10,000 nt of DNA, from the NCBI GenBank assembly GCA_905221605.1, contig CAJNDS010001546.1:47501-57500 (forward strand), in the 5' to 3' direction. The position numbers and the translations under genes were made by a program. This stretch comes from Symbiodinium natans. Lineage: Eukaryota; Sar; Dinophyceae; Suessiales; Symbiodiniaceae. A model generated the notes under the pieces. That model made no database searches. It saw nothing but the letters and a program-made list of their open reading frames with translations, and had not been told where the DNA came from. Positions 1-7,717 of the stretch are shown here, in pieces. Position 1 is the first letter of the stretch. Each line of letters starts with the position of its first letter.

Positions 1-3000
1 TCTTCTGCTGCTGGTAGTAGCACAGATGATTTGGCTGGTGGTGGTGGTGCTGGTGCAAACAGCAGCAATGGTGGTGGTACTCCTCTTCCTCCTATGGCAA
101 AAGAAGACGAGGAGGAGGCAGAATACACAGGTCATGATCGTGGTGGTGGTGCCACTGCAGCTGCTGCTGTGTCTGTAGATGAATACACGTTGTTGCCGGC
201 TGCAGATGATGGGCCGCCGTGGCAGCGACGACTGCAGAAAAAGAAGGAGAAGGCAGAGCAGCAACTTGCTGCTGGGGCATCTGCTTCTTCAAGCTTAGAG
301 CCACTGCTTGCTCGGCCTGTTGATGAGCAGCAGCAGCTTGGTGAAGTGGCTGCTTCTTCGTCACGACCAAGAAGCAGAAGAAGAAGAAAAAGCACGACGA
401 CGACGAAGTGTGGCGCCGAGACCCAAAAAAAGCAGCAGATGAAGAAGAAGAAGCAAAGGAGGAAAAGGAGCCGGTCTACGTCTTTGTCGTCGGCAACAAA
501 GATTGCTGACATTTCACCGTCCCCGACCTGCTCTTGTGCATCAGAGGCGACGATCCTTGATGATGAGTTTTCTCTGGCCCCGAAGAGGTGAAAAAGAGAC
601 CGGCCAGTGGTGGTGACCTTCTTCTCCATCCCAATCCAAAAACCCTGATGAACCCAGAATTGCAGCAGTAGTGGTACAACAATAGCAGCTCCGATGACCT
701 TGTTGAGAGCATCTGAAGAGACATGAAGAACCTCGAGCCCCAGCGACCCCTAAACCCTTGACATTTGGAGTGGTCACAGAATAATTGACCTTGATGAGAG
801 CAACAACCTCGAGAAGAGCAACTGTGAGAGACTTTGTCGTTTCGTAGTAGTGCAGCTGCGATGACCTTGAGAGCAACCTCGACGAGAGCAACCGTGAGAG
901 ACTCTGTCGTTTCGTAGAAGAAGAAGAAGAAGAAGTAGTAGTAGTAGTAGTAGTAGCAGCAGCAGCAGTGCAGATGGCATTTTATGTTCGAATGTTCGAG
1001 GTTGGCCCCGAAGAGGGCAGTTTGGACAGCTGGCTCTCATGGATGCACCTTCTTTGTCCGAGGATGCTTCTGGTGCTGCTGCAAACAACACGAAGAAAGG
1101 GGGTGGCGGCAAGAAGATTGGTGGCAGAAACGATGGTGGTGGTGATGATGATGTTGCTACCAATGATGGTGGTGGTGATGTTGCAGCAGCACGGAGCACT
1201 CAGGGCCTCGTCGTCAAGACCTTCGCCGGCAAACCAAGGTCGAGTGCAGACCCATCTCTGTCGGTGAGCGACATCGCCGGAGCATTGCGCTTTTTCAGAG
1301 GGCAATGCAAGGAAGGGTTGGTGTCTGCCTTGAAGACACCACATGGGGTTGGGTGGAAGAGTGCCACTCCTGTGGCATGGATATTGAAGCTGGAGGTGCT
1401 GTTTGCGAAACTGTTGGCCTCGGTGCCGACAGGACTGCTCACGAGTCGGAAGAGCAAAGAGGCATTTCGCAGGCTTCATGATGAAGAAAGATTGAGTGCC
1501 AAGCCCCTGGAGAGGTATCAGTTGGACGACCTGGTCGACACGTTGGACGTTTCCTTGAGAATGGTTCTTGCACACCTCAGAGATTTGAAAATCTCGCAAC
1601 TTGCTTGGGAACGAGGCTTCAAACGAGCAGGTGGATCGCTTGAAGAACCTGCTGGGGATGATCGTCATTTCTTCAGGCCCTGCTGTTGTCGTCCAGAAGA
1701 AGGAGCACAACCCTCCTCCTGGGTCAAGGCAGAATAGCTTTGGTTCCCAGGCCAGCAGCAGCAACAACGGTGATGGTGCTGCTACGGAGGTTGGCGATAT
1801 TTTTCCTGGCAGACTCAGCCCAACAAAGCAGAGAGACGTGGCTGCATGTTGTTTTGCTGATGTGGATTTTTCCTCATGTAGTAGCTTGTTGAAAGTAACT
1901 ACTACATTCAAAGTAGTAGAGATGATGTGGCCTACTTGTTCCCAGGACCCCACGACAACAGCGACATCGTGCCGAGCGAGATCTTTCAAATGGTGCTGCA
2001 AAGAAAGAATGCATTCGTGGAAGGCGATGATACCGGCGATGCACCATCGTTGTCAGAAGCTGATGATGAGGATGGCTCTACCTCGCCGGGTCTGCTCAAG
2101 AACCTTGTCATCTTTGACCGGGGGCACAAGAAGAATGAGGGCAAGAAGGGAACAAGGAGGAGCCCACCACCCCTGAACAGAAGAAAAGGAAGAAGCCTCC
2201 TGTTGCTGCTGCTCCTCGTGGCAAGAAGAAGAAGGAGGACCCCCCGGAGGAGGAGGCGACAACACCACCACCACGGAAGCAGGCGAAAAATGTGGAGGCA
2301 GCAGAAAGGTCGAGTTCCAGTAAGAAGGGCCCAGGCAAGACTTCTTTCATGGACACCTTGTATGAGAGTGTCACCCAAGAAGATCGGGACATGGTAGCAG
2401 AAGCCACGAATGCTGGGCCTGTCAACTCCGACGGCTACACCTTGCGAAAAAGGCTCAATGCTGGCAGAAAGAAAGAAGAGGCCAAGCAGAAGAATGCAAA
2501 GAAGACGACGACTACTACCAGCCCGGCCGAGAAGAAGAAGAAGATGTTGCAAGAGAAGAAGAATAAGTCGGTCGACGAGAAGGAGGCTGTTGATGATCGA
2601 TCGTCGGTTCCCCCAAAGAAGGCCTTCCAGCTGAGACGAATCCGTGAGAAGCAGCCCGAGAAAAAGAAGAACAAGAAGGCATGCTGCTGCTGCTGTAATG
2701 TTTTCATGTGTCACGGGAGTGCTTGTAATAACAGCGAGAGGCAGAAGAAGAGGGCCCTGATGATATTAAGAACTGTTCACTTTGACAGATTAAAACATCA
2801 TCGTCTATCAATAACAATAATAACGACCTGGAGGACAACAGCAGCAAGAAGAACATTGCCCAGTCGTCTCGCCCTGATGATGATGGTGGTGTCGGCCCGG
2901 ACAGTGGTGGAGGGTGTTTTTCTGCCCTAATAATACACACCCAAACCCTAATAAACCCCAAAACCCTGCACCCAAAACCCCAAACCCCTTAAACCCTAAG

Positions 3001-3993
3001 CCCTGCTAGCTTCTGCTGCTGCTGCTGCTATTCATCATCAGGACCAGGAGACCCTCGTCAAGGAGAAGCAGGCCAGCAAGAAGAAGCAGAGCACGAAGAA
3101 GGACCAGACAGATGTTACGACTGCGACGACGACTAGTAGTACCACTACTACTACTACTACTACTACTGCTACTACTACTTGTAGTACCAGGACGAGACCC
3201 CATCCTCCTCTTCTTTGCAGAAGGATGAGAAGAAGAAGGAGCAGACAGAGTATCTGTTGTTGTTGTTCTGGTTGTGTCAAAAAGCAGGAAACCCTGCCCT
3301 AACCCCAAGCCCTACACGGCCCTAACCTCTAAGGCCTAAACCCTAAACCTTCAACCCTAAACCCTAAACCCATAGAAGTGCTTTGAAGGACCCGACTCCT
3401 GCTGCCAGTGAGATCGATGAAGTTGCCCAGAAGAAGAAGAAGAGCAAGAAGAAGGCATCTGGGCCTTTATTAGTTTGAGCCACAAACTTTGAGCCTTGAG
3501 AAGAACTTTGAGAGCAATGCGAGAGTTGAGTGTATCATCTCTTGCCTGTCCACAAGAAACACCCTTGAGTACTTAGGCCAATCCGTCGGAAAGAACGGTG
3601 CTTCGGAAGAGATTCGTGAGCAAGGCCTACCACTCCACATTCAAGAAGATGAAGCCCCGGAAGAAAGAGAAAGGGTACAGGAAGAAGATGCAGGAGGCCC
3701 TTGTTGCTGCCAGACGAGCATACCGACTTGCTGGGCTTGAGTTCGACGAGGCGAATCCCAGATCTTCATCGTCGGGAAGCAAGAAACGACCTGCAGCAGC
3801 CTTTAGCGCCGACACAAAGAAGAAGGACGAAAAGAAGCAGGCCACGGGCAAGACCGGGAAGATTCATGGTGCCAACAAGACAGCCTCCTCTTCTACATGT
3901 GAGCCGGTGGTGGTGGCTACCAAAACAAGCATGGAGGACGAGCAGGCCGAAGAGGAGCGACCGATGTCCGAGGACCCCGTCGTCGAGTGCTGA
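1..3993 (+). CDS. Gene A: Lys-rich low-complexity protein, multi-exon, 5' partial
   Basis: I do not recognise a named function. The frame can be carried through exons 1-318, 372-479, 547-587, 1014-1548, 1616-1877, 1922-2106, 2157-2699, 2789-2890, 3042-3113, 3191-3255, 3376-3472 and 3577-3993. Every intron is GT-AG and every junction keeps phase, giving about 914 residues and ending at TGA 3991-3993. Residues 1-142 are Gly/Ala/Ser-, Gln- and Lys/Glu-rich. Residues about 205-334 (from 1200) are the most ordinary, globular-looking part. Residues about 484-776 are dominated by Lys and Glu. The last exon has a basic segment containing VSKAYHSTF (about 3616-3642), followed by an Ala-rich helix-like stretch and KKRPAAAF. 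That segment resembles the C-terminal part of multicopy dinoflagellate proteins, from memory. The octamer-like DAPSLSE occurs twice (from 1042 and 2038). Junctions from 2789 onward have good pyrimidine tracts and are the most reliable. Those at 319-371, 480-546, 1549-1615 and 2107-2156 are tentative, and small indels in a decaying copy could also explain these frame changes. Confidence 0.6.
588..1013 (+). other. Predicted intron of gene A with tandem repeats and trinucleotide runs
   Basis: This is the largest gene A intron in the model (426 nt, GT-AG, phase 2). It holds two clear copies and one degraded copy of a unit of about 70 nt built on CCTTGAGAGCAACCTCGA...GAGAGACT.TGTCGTTTCGTAG (copies end near 847 and 917; a weaker copy lies near 690-750). 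Next come an AAG run (about 917-935), a TAG run (935-957) and an AGC run (956-969). The 14-mer TGGCCCCGAAGAGG occurs at both boundaries (575-588 and 1003-1016), so the intron is framed by a direct repeat. The splice choice is inferred from phase only. Confidence 0.45.
1878..1921 (+). other. Predicted 44-nt mini-intron of gene A with hairpin ends
   Basis: Removing 1878-1921 (GT-AG, phase 1) joins two open frames and gives DVDFSSYDVAYLFPGPHD across the junction. The intron starts with GTAGTAG (1878-1884) and carries CTACTAC (1899-1905), a 7-nt loop, then GTAGTAG (1913-1919). The middle block can therefore pair with either end. At 44 nt it is very short. The unspliced frame also stays open here, so splicing is inferred from the better continuation and not forced by a stop codon. 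Confidence 0.45.
2891..3041 (+). other. Predicted intron of gene A containing telomere-like repeats
   Basis: A 151-nt GT-AG, phase-0 intron. The acceptor is strong: a run of CTG units and pyrimidines before TCATCATCAG at 3041. Positions about 2928-3003 are degenerate CCCTAAA-type units (AAACCCTAATAAACCCC, AAAACCC and similar). Stops in the exon's frame (TAA near 2993 and others) make splicing or termination necessary. The downstream exon restarts in frame with DQETLVKEKQ. Confidence 0.5.
3114..3190 (+). other. Predicted 77-nt intron of gene A, ACT-repeat rich
   Basis: A GT-AG, phase-0 intron joining KKDQTD to DETPSSSSLQ. It consists mostly of ACT units. The 9-mer GTAGTACCA occurs at 3136-3144 and again at 3181-3189, just before the acceptor AG. 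An alternative acceptor with an even better pyrimidine tract lies at 3220 and would remove ten residues without changing frame. Confidence 0.5.
3256..3375 (+). other. Predicted intron of gene A containing telomere-like repeats
   Basis: A 120-nt GT-AG, phase-2 intron between EQTEY and ALKDPTPAAS. Positions about 3292-3372 are degenerate telomere-like units of CCCTAA type, with two near-perfect CCCTAAA units close to the acceptor. The acceptor may be 3375 or 3378. Several in-register donors exist in the GTT run at 3256-3266, so the exact donor is ambiguous. Confidence 0.5.
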
Positions 3994-4102
3994 AAGCAGC
4001 CTGGGCGACCGACCTAGTCATGATGTGCCAGCACGATTTTGCTTATCTCTCTGATTGTGCACAGCTCAGACCCTGAGGACAAAACCATGAGCGAGACAGC
4101 AT
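3994..4102. other. Short spacer 3' of gene A
   Basis: This stretch follows the TGA of gene A and probably holds its 3' UTR. I see no AATAAA signal and no ORF worth calling. Dinoflagellate mRNAs often lack a canonical polyadenylation signal, so its absence says little. Confidence 0.3.
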
Positions 4103-4395
4103 AAGTCGAAGTTTATCCGGAGTTTCGACGAAATTTCGACTTCCGACGTTTGCGAAACTTCGACTTTAAAGTCGAAGTTTCAAATTAGAAAAGTCGAAGT
4201 TTCAGGGTGTAAACCATGTAAAACTCGATACATAAGCAGAAAACTTCGACTTAACAAAGTCGAAATTTCGAGTTGCAGCCTCTTAAACTTCGATAAAACT
4301 CCGACATATATAACTCGAAATTTCGAAGAAACTTCGGTTAAACTTCGAATTGTGCAACTCGAAATTTCGACGAAAGTTCGTGTAAACTTCGGCTT
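4103..4395. repeat. TTCGA-rich palindromic element, possibly MITE-like
   Basis: This is an AT-rich stretch of about 293 bp whose composition differs from the flanks. It contains about 15 copies of TTCGA/TCGAA-type cores, including GTCGAAGTTT, AACTTCGACTT and CTCGAAATTTCGA (the last at about 4314 and 4360). It has a perfect 28-nt palindrome at 4154-4181, with half-site GAAACTTCGACTTT. A second inverted pair occurs near 4240-4272. The outer ends match as inverted repeats: AAGTCGAAGTTTA at 4103-4115 against the reverse complement of TAAACTTCGGCTT at 4383-4395 (12 of 13). No convincing target-site duplication was found, so the mobile-element reading is inference. Confidence 0.6.
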
Positions 4396-4430
4396 GTATC
4401 ATGGGGTCGTATGACGTATGTAGTCGAATC

Positions 4431-4541
4431 ATGAGTTTCGTTCTTGCTCCGGATGAACTTAGAGCTGCTACTGTTGTGCAACGGCCAAGCCAACGTGCAA
4501 CAACACCTTTGAGAGCTGCTGTGTTTGAAGCTTTAGGGTAG
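4431..4541 (+). CDS. Small 36-codon ORF upstream of gene B
   Basis: An ATG at 4431 opens a 36-residue frame ending in TAG at 4539-4541, with product MSFVLAPDELRAATVVQRPS and so on. It lies just downstream of the TTCGA-rich element and ends 52 nt before the ATG of gene B. Its composition (Ala, Arg, Val, Leu) looks protein-like. At this length, however, an open frame can arise by chance. It may be a small upstream ORF in the leader of gene B, a relic exon, or nothing. I tested joining it to gene B by a GT-AG intron and found no phase-consistent junction. Confidence 0.2.
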   Translation: MSFVLAPDELRAATVVQRPSQRATTPLRAAVFEALG

Positions 4542-4593
4542 TGGGGCCAGCTGCTTGTGCAACGACGACGGGCAGCTACTACACGAGAAGACC

Positions 4594-6214
4594 ATGCCTT
4601 CCTTTTCCAAGATGAAGCGGCCGGCTGCTGCTGCTGAGATTTCCGGCGACTCCGGCACCAAGAAGAAAGCGAGCAAGAATGGTTCGAAGAAGAAGCCGGC
4701 TGGTGCTGCTTCGACAGCCAGCAGCTTGCAGCGGGCTGTGGAGGATGCTGTTGGTGAGACAAAACATGGGGAGGCCCACGACGATGATGAGGGCGGCGAC
4801 AACGATGGTGGTGGTTGCATCGTTCGCCGCGACAAGGGAAAGGGTGAGAAATTCGCTGCGATGCTCAAGGCGAATGCCCTGCCGCCCCACATTGAGCACC
4901 TCTACAACGTGGTGGCGAAGTCGAAGTCCTCCCCTAGGGAGTTTCGAACAAGTATCATAAACTCATTATTTATCAAGAGATCCAACGGTCGCTACGAGTT
5001 AGACGATTCCAAACCACTGTTTGTCGAATCCAAAGAGGTCTACGAGCGGAAGTTCGGCCGGGACACTTCCACAGCCTACCCTCGCCTAGTGATGAGAGGC
5101 ATGTTCTTCGCCAATTGCGAGACGGCGATGCAACAGGCGATCGAGGCGGGAGACATCACAGAGGTGGCAGACCCCTCTGGGAAGGATCCCGGCACCAAGT
5201 ACTACTCCTTCCGGAAGATCACCGTGGGCACTGAGCATGGCACCACTCACCGGCAGAACCTGGAGAAGAAAAAGACGGCGACAAAGGAGCAGGCCCACAG
5301 CCTCGGCGACATGATCCTGGCCCTGGGTTGGACTTTCCAGTACAAGGGCCACGAGAAGATCGAGCCTGGGGCGAAGATGCCGGCATCGATGGTGGGCCTG
5401 TTGAACCAGGCAGTCGATGCCAACACAAAGCTCAACACCGAGGCCTTGAAGCTGATGCCCAAGTTTCTGGGCTTGATGGCCGAAACCTTACACCTTAAGC
5501 CCTAATAAACACCAAACCTAACAAACCCGAGGTCACACAGAAGAAGGTCCCTCAAGGTCACTGTCCAGGTCACTCTCAGAAACTTCTGGGTTTCATGAGA
5601 AGCCTTAAACCTTAAACCCAAAACCCCAAAGCCTAATAAACCCGAGGTCGCACTCAAGGTCCACTCTCCAGGTCACGAAATCTTCTGGGTTTCATGAGAG
5701 GCCTTAAACCTTAAACCCAAAACCCAAAACCCCAAAGCCTAATAAACCCGAGGTCGCACTCAAGGTCCACTCTCCAGGTCACGAGAAACTTCTGGGTTTC
5801 ATGAGAAGCCTTAAACCTTAAACCCAAAACCCAAAACCCCAAAGCCTAATAAACCCGAGGTCGCACTCAAGGTCCACTCTCCAGGTCACTCTCCAGGTAG
5901 GCTTTTTCTTCATGAAGAATCCAAAAAAAACCGAGCCCTAAACCTTTTTTTTGTGCCCTCATCATGAGTCGCAACGAAGGCTGGAGAGCAGCTCCCCTGA
6001 CAACTTCGCTGCCCTGAAGAAGAACTACATCGCCAGCACCAAGCATGTTGCCGACATGAAGCACATGCTGCATTTCAAAGAGCACCCGGATGGCGGCCAA
6101 ACACTCAGCAAGGCCACCTTCGATGCCTTCATGGTCGCAGTGGCCACCGACACCAAGGCCTTCAACGAGGAGGTTGAGGTTGCCAAGGCCCGACTTCGTG
6201 CAAAGGCCAGCTGA
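4594..6214 (+). CDS. Gene B: dinoflagellate-type KRPAAA protein, two exons
   Basis: Exons 4594-5462 and 5980-6214 join across a GT-AG phase-2 intron to give 367 residues ending at TGA 6212-6214. The frame is open upstream to 4537 without another ATG, so ATG 4594 is the likely start. Residues 1-50 are Lys/Ala/Ser-rich with MKRPAAAA at 7-14 and KKK clusters, like a nuclear, chromatin-type basic tail. Residues 60-75 are Asp/Gly-rich. Residues about 80-290 look globular and carry no motif of a well-known enzyme. The second exon adds a mainly helical, charged tail with SSPDNFAALKKNYIAS near its start. I recall similar proteins as a multicopy unnamed family in Symbiodinium-type genomes, but no search was possible. 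Codon use is richer in G/C than the surrounding DNA. No function is claimed. DNA or RNA binding is a guess from the basic tail only. Confidence 0.7.
5463..5979 (+). other. Intron of gene B, 517 nt, filled with tandem repeats
   Basis: The donor is CCAA|GTTTCTGG at 5463 and the acceptor is GCAACGAAG|GCTGG at 5979, preceded by a run of eight T residues and CTCATC. The splice is phase 2 and restores a single open frame. Without splicing the first exon would stop at TAA 5503-5505 with a telomere-like tail (LHLKP). The AG|G acceptor context agrees with what is described for dinoflagellates. Confidence 0.65.
5524..5900. repeat. Tandem repeat of about 107-115 bp, four copies
   Basis: The block CCCGAGGTC begins at 5526, 5641, 5747 and 5854, giving periods of 115, 106 and 107. 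Each unit has CCCGAGGTCGCACTCAAGG, then CTCTCCAGGTCAC, then CTTCTGGGTTTCATGAGA, then CCTTAAACCTTAAACCC with AAAACCCC runs and CCTAATAAA. The last copy is truncated after the CCAGGTCACTCTCCAGGTAG part. Unit ends resemble degenerate telomere repeats. The array lies wholly inside the predicted intron. Confidence 0.9.
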
Positions 6215-6376
6215 ACGACTACGACGAGTGCATCGGAGCTTCTTGGATGGTGCTGGTGCTCTCGGCCAGGAGCTGTTTAGGGCTACAACACTTAGATCCA
6301 TCATCCGTGCTCGGTTTTTGCATTTCCGGCTTGCTTGCCAGCAACAGCACGGCCTCCTCCTCGGCACCACTACTGG
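6215..6376. other. 3' flank of gene B, no gene seen
   Basis: Probable 3' UTR and flank of gene B. No confident coding frame, RNA gene or polyadenylation signal was seen. The end (6350-6369) is the left copy of a GC-rich direct repeat that reappears on the other side of the telomere-like array. Confidence 0.3.
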
Positions 6377-6461
6377 TTTAGGGTTTAGGGTTTAGGGTTT
6401 AGGGTTTAGGGTTTAGGGTTTAGGGTTCAGGATACTAGTACTACCGGCCTCCTCGGCACCA
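6350..6461. repeat. Direct repeats flanking the TTTAGGG array
   Basis: CGGCCTCCTCCTCGGCACCA at 6350-6369 and CGGCCTCCTCGGCACCA at 6445-6461 differ only by three bases (one CTC). Both are followed shortly by an ACTACTG-like sequence. They bracket the telomere-type array. Such a duplication fits insertion or break repair, or slippage within an older tandem repeat. Confidence 0.75.
6377..6425. repeat. Interstitial telomere-type array, seven perfect TTTAGGG units
   Basis: Seven exact TTTAGGG units in a row, followed by a diverged TTCAGG. TTTAGGG is the plant-type telomere repeat and is also reported for dinoflagellates. The array is flanked on both sides by non-telomeric DNA, so it is an interstitial tract and not a chromosome end. 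Confidence 0.95.
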
Positions 6462-7200
6462 GAACTACTACTGTGAAAGTATCCCATCGTAAGAACAAGT
6501 ACTACTACGACTGGGTCCCAGTTTCGAGCAAGAACAACGTGCAGAGGTTGTCGTGTAGAGGAGTGGTAGTAGTAGTAATAATCAAGAATGATTATTGGGA
6601 TATCCTGTTGTATCACGAGCATCGCGAATCCTCAGGAGGCCGTGCAGTGTTGCTCCTTTTGTGCATCATCTGTCGAAGCATGATGACGACGACCCGCTAC
6701 ACCACTCGTGCTTGTTGCCTCTGTCGCAGCAAAACAACACCGTGTGTGGTATTATGTGTGAGAATTATTAGAGGGTTTGGGGCTTATTAGGGTTTAAGGG
6801 TTTAGGGAGTTTATTAGGGGTGTTTTTGGACGGGTTTAGGGGATCAGGGCTTCAGAAAGGTACCAAAAAATATATGTATACATATCAATCTACATACATA
6901 TACATATATGTGATATGTAGACAAATAGTAGATGCACTCACCATTTTAAGCTTGTATTGGGTAGTTGATGAGAGTCAGAATGATGTTGGTGATAAGTACA
7001 AATGTAAAGGGATTGACCAACCAAAGCACCATCATTCGACACCATCATCATCAGCCACCCCTGCAAAGAAGGCAACAGCTTTCGAGCTTTCGGGCAATAA
7101 TTGCGCCCACTTCTTATTACCCTCGTTTTTGTCGCTGTTGTTCGCCACAACAAGATGAAGACCTCAACATGTGTCATTCATGCTGGTCAGTTCAGAAAAA
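6462..7200. other. Gene-poor spacer with telomere-like and AT-rich patches
   Basis: No convincing gene. Contents: trinucleotide patches (GTAGTAGTAGTAATAATC, with AATAATC/GATTATT forming a 7-bp hairpin near 6574-6593), degenerate TTTAGGG-like sequence at about 6770-6842, an AT-rich palindromic patch with CATATA/TATATG units at about 6868-6918, and CAT/ATC repeats near 7027-7052. A short protein-like piece (STPSSSATPAKKATAFELSG, about 7036-7095) could be an isolated exon, but no splice model supports it. Confidence 0.35.
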
Positions 7201-7204
7201 AAAT

Positions 7205-7630
7205 CAGATAGAAGGCAGACACTCTGAGAGAAGAGCAGACACCTTGAGAGAAAAGCAGACACCCTTAAAACAATAAAACAAACAAAGAACAGACACCACC
7301 TTGAGAGAGGAGCATAATACACCTTGACAGAAGAGCAGACACCCTGAGAGATGAGCAGACACCTTGAGAGAAAAGCAGACACCCTTAAAACAATAAAACA
7401 GACAAAGAACAGACAACACCTTGAGAGAGGAGCATAATAATACACCTTGACAGAAGAGCAGACACCCTGAGAGATGAGCAGACACCTTGAGAGAAAAGCA
7501 GACACCCTTAAAACAGAAAACAGACAACACCTTGAGGGAAGAGCAGACACCTTGAGAGAAGAGCAGACACCCTGAGAGATCAGCAGACACCTTGAGAGAA
7601 GAAGAGCAGACACCCTGACAAAAGAGCAGA
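7205..7630. repeat. Minisatellite with 120-bp higher-order repeat
   Basis: The basic unit is about 20-22 nt, GCAGACACCTTGAGAGAAGA with variants (CCCTGAGAGATGA, CCTTGACAGAAGA). These are nested in a longer repeat marked by CCCTTAAAACAATAAAACA at about 7262 and 7382, exactly 120 bp apart, with a third, shortened copy about 123 bp further on. The second higher-order copy differs by one extra TAA triplet (ATAATAATACACC). The CCTTGAGAG core also appears in the predicted gene A introns near 860-900 and 3484. Confidence 0.92.
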
Positions 7631-7640
7631 TGTGATGCTG

Positions 7641-7692
7641 CAGTACTGTGGCCATCCCCGGACCACAGGTGAACAACATGCCAATTCTCCAG
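7641..7692 (+). other. Possible micro-exon upstream of gene C
   Basis: A 52-nt segment lies between GATGCTGCAG (acceptor-like, ending 7640) and CCAG|GTAAGAG, the best donor consensus in this region. One frame reads YCGHPRTTGEQHANSPG with no stop. It could be a 5' UTR or coding exon of gene C, with the minisatellite and the 7718-8018 repeats as introns. No phase link to the next exon could be established. Confidence 0.25.
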
Positions 7693-7717
7693 GTAAGAGC
7701 ACTCCCCCAGGTCTCGT

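Noticed and set aside
982-2001. 339-codon open frame on the - strand
   Set aside because: It overlaps gene A exons antisense, has no recognisable features, and its Leu/Pro-rich product reflects antisense reading of the + strand code.
1986-2714. 242-codon Leu-rich open frame on the - strand, looking like membrane helices
   Set aside because: The Leu/Phe/Ser runs are the reverse complement of Lys/Glu codons (AAG, GAG) in gene A, so the hydrophobicity is an artefact.
6377-6425. Chromosome end (true telomere)
   Set aside because: Only seven units, with unique sequence and a predicted gene on the distal side.
6473-6790. 105-codon + strand open frame
   Set aside because: No start context, biased composition of triplet repeats, and no resemblance to the neighbouring proteins.
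6820-7158. 112-codon + strand open frame
   Set aside because: Its first part translates an AT-rich palindromic patch (YTYQSTYIYIYV). Only a short middle segment looks protein-like.
7205-7630. CRISPR-like regular spacing
   Set aside because: Spacers are themselves repeats, units vary in length, and the context is eukaryotic.
7164-7679. Repeat-protein-like open frames on the - strand (two overlapping frames)
   Set aside because: They cover the minisatellite, two frames are open at once, and the peptide repeat follows the DNA period, as expected for a stop-free satellite.
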